From JAKALD01 sp963817785 (GTDB taxonomy: Bacteria > Pseudomonadota > Gammaproteobacteria > Burkholderiales > SG8-39): 64,000 nt of DNA. Below the pieces are notes generated by a model. The model saw nothing but the letters and a program-made list of their open reading frames with translations. It was not told the DNA's origin and did no database searches. The stretch lies in assembly GCA_963817785.1 (NCBI GenBank), contig CAWFPL010000006.1, positions 158,014 to 222,013 on the forward strand, in the 5' to 3' direction. How positions within the stretch are numbered: the first letter of the stretch is position 1; every line of letters begins with the position of its first letter. Positions 55,000 through 63,470 of this stretch are shown here, one piece after another. A program made the translations under genes and the position numbers.

Positions 55000-56133
55000 A
55001 TGGCGACTATTACAAAGCTGCCGAGCGAGCGCTGGCGTGTGCAGATACGCCGCAGCGGCCACGGCCGTTTAGACAGGGTGTTCGATACCAAGGAAGCTGC
55101 CGAGGAGTGGGCAGCAAACCAAGAGTCTCGCCTACTCGAGCACCGCGCAAAGGTTGTAGCGGAAGGGGGAGGAAAGGGGCCCACGTTCGAAGAACTTTGG
55201 GAAGGCTATCAGCGCTCACCGCGCTGGAGAGACAAGGCGGAAGGCACGCAGCGGCGGGAAAAGACGGCTGCGAAAGCCGTGCTTAGGCGGCTTGGAGCGC
55301 TGGCAGCCGAGAACATCACAGATGACGTGGTTCAGCGTTACGTCGATGACCGCTGCACCGACAGTTCGAAACACGCCGACCAGGTCAGCGGAGATACCGT
55401 GCGGCTTGAGCGGGCGCTGATTTCTGCAGTGTTCAAATTTGCGAGGCGACGAGGTCTCGTGCGACACAACCCCGCAAGGGGGGACATCGAGATGCCGAGC
55501 ACCAAACGGAGAGAAATACGAATATCCCTAGAAGAAGAGATGCGTCTGTACGAAGCGGCGAGCGCATACACGTTAAAAAGACGCGCAAACGCGACTCTAG
55601 AGCCTTGGCTCTGGTTTGTGTTCGGAACTGGGATGCGCCCTGGAGAAGCCGCGAAAATAAGATTGGCGTGGGTCAGTATGGAACAGCGAGAAATCCATGT
55701 GCCGCGGCAAGGCCAAAAGAACCGCAGACCACGCATCGTGCTAATCAACGACACTGTCCATGACATTGTTAAGCGCCAAATTCAACTCGCTACCGAGCGC
55801 CGCAGCCCTTATCTCTTTTGGTCGTGGTCGCCGAAGTACAAAAAATTCGTTCCGTACCGATATGCGAAGCCTTGGCGAGCAATTTGCCGGAACGCCAATC
55901 TACCTGAATCCGTTGTGCCGCACGGCGTCCGGCACGAGTTCATCTCGAGACTGGTAGAGCGAAGTTCGATGAGTGACTCGCAGATAGCCGCCTTAGTCGG
56001 AGACGTCCATCCACTGTCCCTCGAGCCCTATAAACATCTGCGCGCGGGGATACTGAGGCCGCAGCTCGATGAGGTGTCGAAGGTTATCGAGGAGCTGAGG
56101 GACAAGGCTCAGGCGAAGCTCGACCGGGCGTAG
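55000..56133 (+). CDS. Tyrosine recombinase (integrase) of the tRNA-Leu element
   Basis: A 377-aa integrase. The N-terminal strand-rich domain (ITKLPSERWRVQIRRSG) is an arm-binding type, then a core-binding domain and the catalytic domain. R213 (GTGMRPGEA), H308 and R311 (HGVRHEF) and the nucleophile Y344 (LEPYKHL) are present; the second His position holds Asp (VGDVHPLSLEPY, D335), which is unusual. ATG 55000 fits the family N-terminus better than the GTG 54958 upstream. It sits between the split and the complete tRNA-Leu. Confidence 0.9.
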   Translation: MATITKLPSERWRVQIRRSGHGRLDRVFDTKEAAEEWAANQESRLLEHRAKVVAEGGGKGPTFEELWEGYQRSPRWRDKAEGTQRREKTAAKAVLRRLGALAAENITDDVVQRYVDDRCTDSSKHADQVSGDTVRLERALISAVFKFARRRGLVRHNPARGDIEMPSTKRREIRISLEEEMRLYEAASAYTLKRRANATLEPWLWFVFGTGMRPGEAAKIRLAWVSMEQREIHVPRQGQKNRRPRIVLINDTVHDIVKRQIQLATERRSPYLFWSWSPKYKKFVPYRYAKPWRAICRNANLPESVVPHGVRHEFISRLVERSSMSDSQIAALVGDVHPLSLEPYKHLRAGILRPQLDEVSKVIEELRDKAQAKLDRA

Positions 56134-56145
56134 AATGCGTGGGAC

Positions 56146-56230
56146 GCGCGGGTGGCGTAATTGGTAGCCGCACCGGACTTAAAATTCGGAGCCGAAAGGC
56201 GTGCGGGTTCGAGCCCCGCCCCGCGCACCA
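56146..56230 (+). tRNA. Complete tRNA-Leu (anticodon TAA)
   Basis: An 85-nt class II tRNA: acceptor GCGCGGG / CCCGCGC, discriminator A, encoded CCA; anticodon stem CCGGA / TTCGG with loop CTTAAAA; long variable arm; T-arm GCGGGTTCGAGCCCCGC. It differs from the broken native copy (GCCCGGG acceptor, GGGGA anticodon stem) but shares its anticodon and GGACTTAAAA. It lies 12 bp after the integrase stop and probably replaces the disrupted gene. Confidence 0.93.
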
Positions 56231-56271
56231 CGATGCTCGGAAAGCGAAGTGGGCAGGCGGAGGCAATGAAG

Positions 56272-56430
56272 ATGGACCAAACGATTGACCCGACCGAGAT
56301 GGCCTATATCGAAGCGCGCAATTCGGTGAGCGACGAGGAGCTACTGAAGCGAATCAGGAATGCCCCGGACTGCGGCGGCGCGCTCCTTGTCGAACTCAGC
56401 GATTTCTTGGAGCAACAGACAAAGGAGTAA
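56272..56430 (+). CDS. Small hypothetical protein, 52 aa
   Basis: Starting at ATG 56272 with GGAGG eight bases upstream (ATG 56266 is an in-frame alternative), this reads MDQTIDPTEMAYIEARNSVS and ends LVELSDFLEQQTKE. It is acidic and probably helical. I recognise no family. The good ribosome-binding site suggests it is expressed. Confidence 0.5.
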   Translation: MDQTIDPTEMAYIEARNSVSDEELLKRIRNAPDCGGALLVELSDFLEQQTKE

Positions 56431-56517
56431 GCGCGGGCATCGCGCGCGGCCTTGCTTCGAGGCGAACGGCTCTTCTGCTGGTCTTGCTGTTTGCTCCCCG
56501 CTCGCGCTATTAATTGC

Positions 56518-56856
56518 TCACGCATTGCGTGCGCTGAAGGTCTGCACCTGAAAGCGCTTGCCGGCCCGCGATTCCACTTGGCGCGACTCCGTCTGCTCGA
56601 GGCCATGCCGGGCCGCCGGCGAGACTAGACGAATCACTCGCGACAGCGCCTGGACGCGGGCAAAAGGTGTTGGCGTAATTGCGGCCGTGGTGGAGCTTGG
56701 GAGTTGCACGACAGTCCCGAGTGTTCCACCAGGCGCGAGCATCGGCCGGATGCGCTTCAAGGCAGTAGCTACGTCGACGAACTCGAGTACAAGGGCCGCG
56801 AACACGAGCTCCACGGGGGCGAAGCCGAAGTCGTCTTTCTCGATATCGCCGGTCGA
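56518..56856 (-). pseudogene. 3' fragment of a methyltransferase gene (paralogue of 59472-60107)
   Basis: From about DIEKDDFGFAPVELVFA the frame matches the second half of the intact methyltransferase at 59472 (DLEKDDLAFAPLELVYAGLI), including PFARVQALSRVIRLVS. The first half with the cofactor-binding motif is missing. The junction with the other gene lies near 56853. Confidence 0.7.
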
Positions 56857-57253
56857 GAGAGGCGAGGAATCGTGGCCGCTCCTCGATGGGGACGTGAGAG
56901 AACCAGAAGCCACCGAGGGCTGCGTCGAAGGTGCCTAGGTCATCGGGTAGGGCGTACGCGTCCGCAACCTGGAATCGAACGCGTCCAGGTGGCCACTGCT
57001 TTCCGGCTGCAACCTCGAGCATTTCCGCGCTAGCGTCGACTCCCACGACTTCCCTTGCTTCGCTAGCGATAAACGACGTCCAGTAGCCCGTCCCGCAGGC
57101 GACCTCGACTACGCGGCGGCCCGCGAAGAGGCGCGATACTATGGCTTCAAGCCGTCTGAGGTCCGCTTGCCTCTCAGGCTTCGCATAGACCGTCTCGTAC
57201 TCGCGGGCTCGTGCCGCGTAGTACTGCTTTAATGACGGCGCAGCGGGCTGCAT
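56851..57253 (-). pseudogene. 5' fragment of a different SAM-methyltransferase gene
   Basis: From ATG 57253 the frame encodes the first ~135 residues of a class I methyltransferase (motif I RRVVEVACGTGYWTSF, then VVGVDASAEMLEVA, then FWFSHVPIEERPRFLASLD). It is then joined to the fragment described at 56518 and changes frame, ending without the second half of its own fold. Two truncated genes have been joined head to tail. Confidence 0.7.
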
Positions 57254-57371
57254 TTTTGCTAGCTATCTGCGTCCGTTCCAATGACACATCGGGGAGGCGA
57301 GGCCGGCTGTAGTGCAGGAGCCGAATCCTCCCTCTCGGCCCGAATGCCGATGAGAGGGGCCGCCCCATTGG

Positions 57372-57947
57372 CTAGAAATGCGGCTCGTGCTTCCGTGCGA
57401 CTTCATGAAAACACCAATGCCAAGGCTCGTAGGCGTAACCGTGGACATTCCCTTCCGGGTAGGACAGCATGAAGCCGAAGTCCGATGCGTTCAGCGATAG
57501 CCAGCGGAACGCCTCGGTATCCGCGAACGCGACGTCCAACGCCGGGCAGCCAGGTGTAGTCACATCGACGGCGCGGCCCGAGTGATGCTCGCTGAAGCCA
57601 GGCGGAGCAATTACCGACAGTACAGTCTCGATGTTTACGCCGTTTTCGAGCTTGCGGCGGATGAGGGCGGTCTGCCTCTCAATGCTCCGAAACGCGGAGG
57701 ATATAGCTAGGTCGACGCCGTCACTTCGCGCGGCGGCGGTAAGTCGATTCCAGGCCCTCGCGGCAGCAGGTGCGAGAAGGTGTTCTCGCCCGTTCCTGTC
57801 TCGTTCCGCGGCGACAAGTAGAGGAGCCTCCAGGTACATTGGGAGGAGGCGAGTCCGAACGAGGGCAACGGATACGCCGAGCCCCTCAAGGGCGGCCAGA
57901 ACGTGTGGGGGGAACTCCACGCGTTCAGCGACTATTTCTGACGCCAA
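57372..57947 (-). CDS. D-Ala-D-Ala carboxypeptidase family (VanY, M15B) protein
   Basis: A 191-aa zinc peptidase-like protein. The SxHxxGxAxD motif is SEHHSGRAVDV (H121, D128) and the second metal/catalytic segment is YEPWHW (E174, H177). LAISSAFRSIERQTALIR is the substrate-site strand. There is no signal peptide, so cytoplasmic or phage-lysin-like use is possible, such as peptidoglycan trimming or resistance-type cell-wall editing. The gene looks intact. Confidence 0.8.
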   Translation of the reverse strand: MASEIVAERVEFPPHVLAALEGLGVSVALVRTRLLPMYLEAPLLVAAERDRNGREHLLAPAAARAWNRLTAAARSDGVDLAISSAFRSIERQTALIRRKLENGVNIETVLSVIAPPGFSEHHSGRAVDVTTPGCPALDVAFADTEAFRWLSLNASDFGFMLSYPEGNVHGYAYEPWHWCFHEVARKHEPHF

Positions 57948-58017
57948 GGACTGCCTCCCAAGAGGTGGCGGCTTCGGTGACTATGATAGCGAGGAACGAG
58001 CGGCGGTGCGGCTAATC

Positions 58018-58134
58018 ATGGCGGGGCTTGAATGTTTGCCAGGCGAGAGCGTAGGGGTAATCTATTGCACAGTCCGGCTAGAGGACCACCTTAGACGGCT
58101 CCGACCTCCGGCCAGAATGAGATTCGCAAGGTGA
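58018..58134 (+). CDS. Possible small ORF before the HAD remnant
   Basis: A 38-aa reading frame (starting MAGLECLPGESVGVIYCTVR) ends in a TGA that overlaps the GTG of the next frame as GTGA. The frame is open further upstream without a start codon, so it may be the 3' end of a broken gene. Weak evidence, no recognised family. Confidence 0.25.
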   Translation: MAGLECLPGESVGVIYCTVRLEDHLRRLRPPARMRFAR

Positions 58135-58235
58135 CAATAGATACGCTTCTACTCGACGCCGATGGTGTGCTTCAGCGCCCGGTAGTTCGGTGGGATAACT
58201 CCCGCATGTACAAGCAGCCTCGTTTAGCGTGGTAA
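58131..58235 (+). pseudogene. Remnant of a HAD-family hydrolase gene
   Basis: GTG 58131 starts VTIDTLLLDADGVLQRPVVR, the N-terminal strand and motif I of a HAD hydrolase, and stops after 34 codons. The rest of the domain is absent. The HNH-like gene begins inside its end. Confidence 0.55.
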
Positions 58236-59068
58236 AGAACGCCAAAGCCCATAAATCTCCGGGTAGATGTGCCTTTTGCGGAGGTGGCAATCTCAGCAAG
58301 GAGCACTTTTGGCCGCAATGGGTTGCGCCCTTGCTGAAGGCACCGTCCTCGACAGGCCCGCACCGCGAACTTCTTGTTAAGCACACTCAAAAAACAATAC
58401 TTGTTAACGCCCAAATGAAAGAGCGCTCAGGACATGTGACTACCAAGAAACTTCGAGCAGTTTGCGCTGCCTGCAACAGTGGGTGGATGAGTTCAATTGA
58501 ACAGGCCGCACAGCGTATCGCGACGCCACTGATTACTGGTAAGGCCATCACTTTGCGGTCGCCGGAACAGACGATTCTAGGCCAGTGGCTCACTTTAAAA
58601 GCTATGGTAGGCGAACAAAATCAGAGGGACCGTGAAAAGGAAGAAATTGTCTTTCTCCAGCGCGACCGCGACGATTTGCGGAGGAACGGGACAATTCCTC
58701 CTTACGTTCATATTTGGATAGCCCGTTATATCGCATTCACATGGAGGCATGCCTACCGGAGAGACGCGGCATTGCTTGCCACGACGCCGGTCGTACCGCG
58801 ACATGGAAGAGGGAAGAACGTGCAGACTTCTGCCATTGGAATCGGAGAGCTGTTTGCTCTTGTCATGGCCTGCGCTGCCGAAGGGCTTAAGGTGAACGAA
58901 TTTTTCAAATTCGGAAAGCAGTTCATTCCTTTGTGGCCACTCACTGGATACGACATTGACTGGCCTCCGGACTCTTCTATTGACGACAGGGGGGCAAACG
59001 CCGCTGCTGACGCCCTCGGCCTGCTTATTCGAAACCCGAAGACGATTTGGATGCCCGGCACTAGGTAA
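58229..59068 (+). CDS. HNH-endonuclease-like protein of unknown role
   Basis: A 279-aa protein with an HNH-like zinc motif at its N-terminus: RCAFCGGGNLSKEHFWPQWV followed by VCAACNSGWMSSIEQAAQ. The CxxC pairs and the KEH look like a catalytic or structural HNH fold seen in uncharacterised proteins, sometimes encoded in defence or mobile regions. The rest contains no domain I recognise. The start is GTG 58229. Average base composition is clearly lower in GC than the backbone. Confidence 0.6.
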   Translation: MVKNAKAHKSPGRCAFCGGGNLSKEHFWPQWVAPLLKAPSSTGPHRELLVKHTQKTILVNAQMKERSGHVTTKKLRAVCAACNSGWMSSIEQAAQRIATPLITGKAITLRSPEQTILGQWLTLKAMVGEQNQRDREKEEIVFLQRDRDDLRRNGTIPPYVHIWIARYIAFTWRHAYRRDAALLATTPVVPRHGRGKNVQTSAIGIGELFALVMACAAEGLKVNEFFKFGKQFIPLWPLTGYDIDWPPDSSIDDRGANAAADALGLLIRNPKTIWMPGTR

Positions 59069-59471
59069 TGACCTTTGGTCTGTGACTTATCCGTCGCGTT
59101 GGGCCTATTGGTGCTTCGGTTGGACTATCCAGAGTGGGTGCGTGACTGGGCGCGGTAGCCCTAATCCGTCTGCGGTTACAGTCTGAGCGACGACACAAGT
59201 AACCCTGCCAGCACTCTCATACCTGCACCGGTGAATCTGCGGCAACCTACAGTACTCGCGCACGGTTAGGCCAATACCGTCGCGGCTACGGCACTGGCGT
59301 GACATAGCATGGCCCGGAGCATCTGTTCGGGTCGAGAACATGATATCTCGCGGTTGGGCGCGTCTTGAACTTTGGTACTGACGGAGGAGACCAGTACAGC
59401 GGATTGCGAATGTAGCTCGTGAAGCAGGCGAACGGTAGCCTATAAACAACGAGTATCTCGGCGAATCAGTT
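59069..59471. other. Gene-free stretch, 403 bp
   Basis: I see no coding frame with support, no repeat and no clear promoter or terminator here. It may be decayed sequence between the HNH-like gene and the convergent methyltransferase gene. Confidence 0.5.
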
Positions 59472-60107
59472 CTAAGGAAGGGCGTACAAAAAGGACGTCT
59501 GCGCACGAAGTTGCTTGGCGACGCGCGATTGTGGCCGGCACGACCCTGACTGACTGAGCCCCTGCCGCGCCGCGAGACCCTGCAGGACTTTGCGCGACAC
59601 GAGACGTATGACGCGGGATAGCGCCTGCACACGCGCGAAAGGGGATGGCGTGACTGCGGCCCTTGTGGGGCTCGGGAGCTGTACGACAGTGGCCAGAGTT
59701 CCGTCAGGCCCGAGCATTGGCCCGATGTGGTTCAAGGCGGTGCCAACGTCGACATATTCGAAGATGAGCCCGGCGTACACGAGCTCCAGAGGGGCGAAGG
59801 CGAGGTCATCTTTCTCGAGGTCGCCGACGAGCAGCTCGAGCCCGGGAATGCGGTCCTCGAATCGAGCACCGCACGCGCCGATATAGGCGGGGTTGATGTC
59901 GACGCCGACCACGCGCTTGGTGACATCCGGCGATATACGTTCGAACCCATTGCCGCCAGCGCAGCCCAGGACGGCGACGGAGCGTGGCGCGTAGGCCTCG
60001 AGCAGCTCCCCAAACACGTCGGCAAGTAGCACCGCCTGCGCGACCTCTGGCAGAGACATATGCGCCTCGTATTCGGTGAGAGGAAGCTGCAGCCAAGGGT
60101 TCGTCAT
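59472..60107 (-). CDS. Class I SAM-dependent methyltransferase
   Basis: A 211-aa protein starting MTNPWLQLPLTEYEAHMSLP. The cofactor-binding motif I is AVLGCAGGNGFE, with VVGVDINPAYI next and the acidic segment LLVGDLEKDDLAFAPLELVY. It is complete, unlike its fragmentary paralogue at 56518. The substrate is unknown. No useful ribosome-binding site is evident before ATG 60107. Confidence 0.75.
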   Translation of the reverse strand: MTNPWLQLPLTEYEAHMSLPEVAQAVLLADVFGELLEAYAPRSVAVLGCAGGNGFERISPDVTKRVVGVDINPAYIGACGARFEDRIPGLELLVGDLEKDDLAFAPLELVYAGLIFEYVDVGTALNHIGPMLGPDGTLATVVQLPSPTRAAVTPSPFARVQALSRVIRLVSRKVLQGLAARQGLSQSGSCRPQSRVAKQLRAQTSFLYALP

Positions 60108-60540
60108 GCCGCCTCAATTACTCAGACGCACCTTATCGTCATCACGGTGCACCTTGTCAACCTCGGTCGTCGAGCCAAGTGTTGATACAGGGCACGGCAT
60201 CTGTAAACCTTTGTGCCGTTGTAGGTCCCTCAGCTGTGGGTGCAAGTACCATTCGCTCGCAGTCTGAGACGGTCCTCAACGAATGCCTGACGCGATGCAA
60301 GGTTCTCGGAAAGCGGCGCTCCACGGCGGGCAGCGTGCTCCCGGGCGCCGCGTCCTCGCGGCCCCGACATGAGATGCTGGTCGACCCATTAGGCGTCCGA
60401 GAATTGCGACCCCAAGAGGCGCCACGATGCGCTCCAGTGCTAATGCCTGATGCTGACGTCAGCATCTACGAAGTTTATTAGAGCTGATAGCCTAGAGTGT
60501 GACTGGCTCATAATCGTTTTGCAGCCTTGTAAAACCGCCA
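60108..60540. other. Gene-free stretch upstream of the sensor gene
   Basis: This 433-bp stretch contains two weak overlapping frames on opposite strands, neither with family resemblance or a good ribosome-binding site. The only clear structure is the 18-bp palindrome at 60449. It should contain the promoters of the sensor gene and of the divergent methyltransferase gene. Confidence 0.45.
60449..60466. promoter_or_regulatory. Perfect 18-bp palindrome upstream of the sensor gene
   Basis: GATGCTGACGTCAGCATC is self-complementary over all 18 bases and lies 75 bp before the sensor start. This is the size of a dimeric regulator operator. Confidence 0.4.
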
Positions 60541-63468
60541 ATGCCAATTCTGCGTAGCCTCCGAAGCCGCCTTCTGCTGCTTCTTGTCGTGGCATTCATG
60601 CTGTTGTTTGGTGGGGCGGCCTACCACTTTGCGGGCGAGCGGACGGAGAGCCTGGCGCAGGCGAGGCAAGCGCTTTTGCGCACAGCTAAGCTGATTACAA
60701 CCGAGGAAGCTCTACGAGTCGCTCGCGCCCACACGCTGCTGCATTCTCTGGCTCCGCTCGCCGGGATACAGCACGCCGCGGAGTTGGGCAGCCAGTGTCA
60801 GCGCGAGCTTGCGGTGGCGCTTGCATCGAATCCGGACTGGAACGACATCCTAGTCGCGCGGGCAAATGGGGAGGTCGTATGTACCGCGAAGCCTTCCGAA
60901 CAATCGCTTAACGTTGCACGCCAGCCCTACTTCAAGGCCGCGTTGGTTGCGCGCGAGTTCGTGGTGGGTGGACCCGTAGCGAGTCCTTCAACTGGCGGGC
61001 TGGCCATTCCCATCGCGGAACCCCTAGTTGACAGGGTGAGCCAGCCGCAAGGGATGCTCGCGGTGTTCGTCGGCCTGTCGTGGCCGAACAGCTTGCGGAC
61101 ACGCGACGAACTACCCGCGGGCGCACGACTCGTCGTGCGTGACGGGCTGGGCAGGGCCGTTCTGCGCTTCCCTGACGACGAAGCCCGCGCTGGGAAGCCC
61201 ACCGCCCATCCGCAGCTCGCCAAATTGGCCTTGGCAAAGCAGGAAGGTTTCACCCAGGTATCTGACGGTGATGGGGTGCGGCGCCTCTACGGATTTGTCC
61301 CGTTTCTACAGACCACGTCCGGGCCGCTCTCCCTCTGGCTGGGGGTATCCCAACACCGTATTACGGCACTCGCAGACAGTGCCTTTCGTTGGGGTACCAC
61401 CCTAGCGCTGGGGGTCGTTCTTCTGACTCTCGGCATTGTCTGGATAGGCAGCGAGAGACTGTTCCTGCGGCGGGTGGCGGCGCTCTCACGTGCTGCGAAG
61501 CAATTGGGGCAAGGAAATCTAACGGCTCGGACTGAGCTGCGCCCGGCCGCTGACGAAGTTGGCGCGCTGAGCCGCACCTTCGACGAGATGGCCGAAGGGC
61601 TCCAGAACAAGGGCGACCAGCTCAAGGCTACCAACAAGCACTTGGAGCTCATTAATCGCGCATTGCGTGTGCTCTCGGCCGTAAACCGGGCACTGCTGCA
61701 CATGTCTGAGGAAAAGCAGTTGCTTGATGAGATTTGCCGGATACTCGTAGAGGTGGGCGGCTATCGCATGGCCTGGGTCGGCTACGCTGAGGACGATGCG
61801 CAAAGAGCCGTCCGGCCCGTCGCGTGTCGCGGCGTCGAGAGGCAATATCTGGACGCAATGGAGCTCACGTGGGCGGACACCGAGTTCGGTCAGGAGCCGA
61901 GCGGAACTGCGATACGAACCGCGTCGCCCATTGTGGTGAACAATGTTTCAACCGAGCCTGACTTTGCACCGTGGCGCGCGGAGGCACGTGAACGCGGCTA
62001 TGGCTCCACGGTCGCGCTGCCGCTCAAGAGCGATGAGGGCAAAGTCCTGGGAGTGCTCCGAGCGTATGCGGTGGAGGCGGGTGCTTTCGGGGATGAACAG
62101 GTCCAGGTGCTTCTGGAAGTAGCTCAAGACCTGTCTTTCGGCATTTCGACGGTGCGCGCTCGGGCGGAGCGCGCGCGGCTCGAGGCGGCGCTGCGCAAGG
62201 CCGAGGGCCGGCTGCTCGCCGCGCTGCAGGGCAACCTGGACGCTTTCTGTGTTCTAAATCCGGTGCGTGGCGAGAACGGAGCAGTCGTCGACATGGAGTT
62301 CACGGAGCTCAACGCTCACGCCGAGGTGCTGCTGAGGCGGCCGGCTGAAGAGCTTCTCGGGCGCCGATTCTTGGAGGTTTTCCCCTCCTACGAGGAGCTA
62401 TTGCGGCGTTACATCCCAGTTCTGGAGTCTGGTCATCCCAAGGACGAGCAGGTTTCGATGCGTACGCCCAGTGGCAGAACCCTGTGGATACGCCACCAAG
62501 TCGTTCCGCTCGAGGACGGCGTCGCCGTCTTCTGGCGAGACATCACCGAAGGGATGGAGGCTTCGCAGAAGCTCAAAGCGAGTGAGAAGAAGTACCGGGA
62601 ACTTCTCGAGAGCCTGCAGGAAGGCATCTACTTAATTGACCCGGAGGCTCGTACCACGTTCGTCAATCCACGCATGGCGGAAATGCTCGGGTACCCCGTT
62701 GAAGAGATGCTCGGCAAGTCTGTGTTCGACTTCGTGGCCGAGCGCGAGGCGCAGATTCTCAGGCACCGGTTCGAGCAGCGTAGGCAGGGAGTCCGGGACA
62801 GTTACGAGTTGGAGTGGCTTCGCAAGGACGGCAGCGGGCTGTACGCGAGAGTCGAGGGCTGTCCGATTTACGATGACGAGGGGACGTTCGTCGGCTCGCT
62901 TGCGGCCGTCATCGACCTCACCGAGCGTCGCCGGAGCGAACTCGCACTTGAGCGGGCCAATCGGGCGCTCAAGACGATTAGCGTAGCAAACGAGGAGCTG
63001 GTCCGTGCCACCGACGAGACCCAGCTCCTGCAGGCCGTGTGCCGCGTCATCGTCGAGCAAGGCAACTACGCCAAGGCGTGGGTAGGCTACGCCGAGGACG
63101 ACCCCGGGAAAACTATCACCCCGAAGGCCTGGGCCGGTGCTGGCGTGGAGCCGTTGGTGACGCAACGCAATATAAGTTGGGCCGCGGAGAGCCCCTCAGG
63201 CCAGGGCCTGGTGGCCCGCGTGATTCGCACGGGGCGTTCTCTGGTGAGTCACGACGTTGCGACCGACCCCGACGTAGCGTTCTCGCGCGAACTCGCGCTA
63301 GCGACCGGCACCCAGAGCATTCTCGTCTTGCCACTGCTAGCGCGTAAAGACCGTGCTTTAGGTTTTCTGAGCATCCACGGTAATCAGCCCGGGCTCTTCG
63401 ATGAGGGGCACGAGGCGCTCTTGCGCCAACTGGCCGATGACCTTATTGAGTATTACCTAACCGCATGA
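60541..63468 (+). CDS. CACHE-HAMP-GAF-PAS-PAS-GAF sensor, output domain missing
   Basis: A 975-aa membrane sensor: N-terminal membrane segment (about 11-28), periplasmic double-CACHE-like domain (about 35-275), second membrane segment (282-304), HAMP (305-357), GAF1 (385-535), PAS1 (555-672), PAS2 (683-800) and GAF2 (818-972). The two GAF domains are clearly related (GYRMAWVGYAEDD and NYAKAWVGYAEDD). The frame stops three residues after GAF2 and an IS630-type transposase begins at once, so the usual kinase or GGDEF/EAL part is absent. Such sensors otherwise end in cyclic-di-GMP or histidine kinase domains. Confidence 0.8.
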   Translation: MPILRSLRSRLLLLLVVAFMLLFGGAAYHFAGERTESLAQARQALLRTAKLITTEEALRVARAHTLLHSLAPLAGIQHAAELGSQCQRELAVALASNPDWNDILVARANGEVVCTAKPSEQSLNVARQPYFKAALVAREFVVGGPVASPSTGGLAIPIAEPLVDRVSQPQGMLAVFVGLSWPNSLRTRDELPAGARLVVRDGLGRAVLRFPDDEARAGKPTAHPQLAKLALAKQEGFTQVSDGDGVRRLYGFVPFLQTTSGPLSLWLGVSQHRITALADSAFRWGTTLALGVVLLTLGIVWIGSERLFLRRVAALSRAAKQLGQGNLTARTELRPAADEVGALSRTFDEMAEGLQNKGDQLKATNKHLELINRALRVLSAVNRALLHMSEEKQLLDEICRILVEVGGYRMAWVGYAEDDAQRAVRPVACRGVERQYLDAMELTWADTEFGQEPSGTAIRTASPIVVNNVSTEPDFAPWRAEARERGYGSTVALPLKSDEGKVLGVLRAYAVEAGAFGDEQVQVLLEVAQDLSFGISTVRARAERARLEAALRKAEGRLLAALQGNLDAFCVLNPVRGENGAVVDMEFTELNAHAEVLLRRPAEELLGRRFLEVFPSYEELLRRYIPVLESGHPKDEQVSMRTPSGRTLWIRHQVVPLEDGVAVFWRDITEGMEASQKLKASEKKYRELLESLQEGIYLIDPEARTTFVNPRMAEMLGYPVEEMLGKSVFDFVAEREAQILRHRFEQRRQGVRDSYELEWLRKDGSGLYARVEGCPIYDDEGTFVGSLAAVIDLTERRRSELALERANRALKTISVANEELVRATDETQLLQAVCRVIVEQGNYAKAWVGYAEDDPGKTITPKAWAGAGVEPLVTQRNISWAAESPSGQGLVARVIRTGRSLVSHDVATDPDVAFSRELALATGTQSILVLPLLARKDRALGFLSIHGNQPGLFDEGHEALLRQLADDLIEYYLTA

Positions 63469-63470
63469 CA

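Noticed and set aside
54843..55000. Group I intron in the tRNA-Leu(UAA) anticodon loop
   Set aside because: Introns are known at this site in cyanobacteria, but the sequence after the break lacks the conserved P/Q/R/S core elements and no 3' exon (variable arm, T-arm, CCA) follows before the integrase gene.
60179..60481. A 100-codon gene upstream of the sensor
   Set aside because: An opposite-strand frame of similar size overlaps it, there is no ribosome-binding site and no family resemblance. The stretch looks non-coding.
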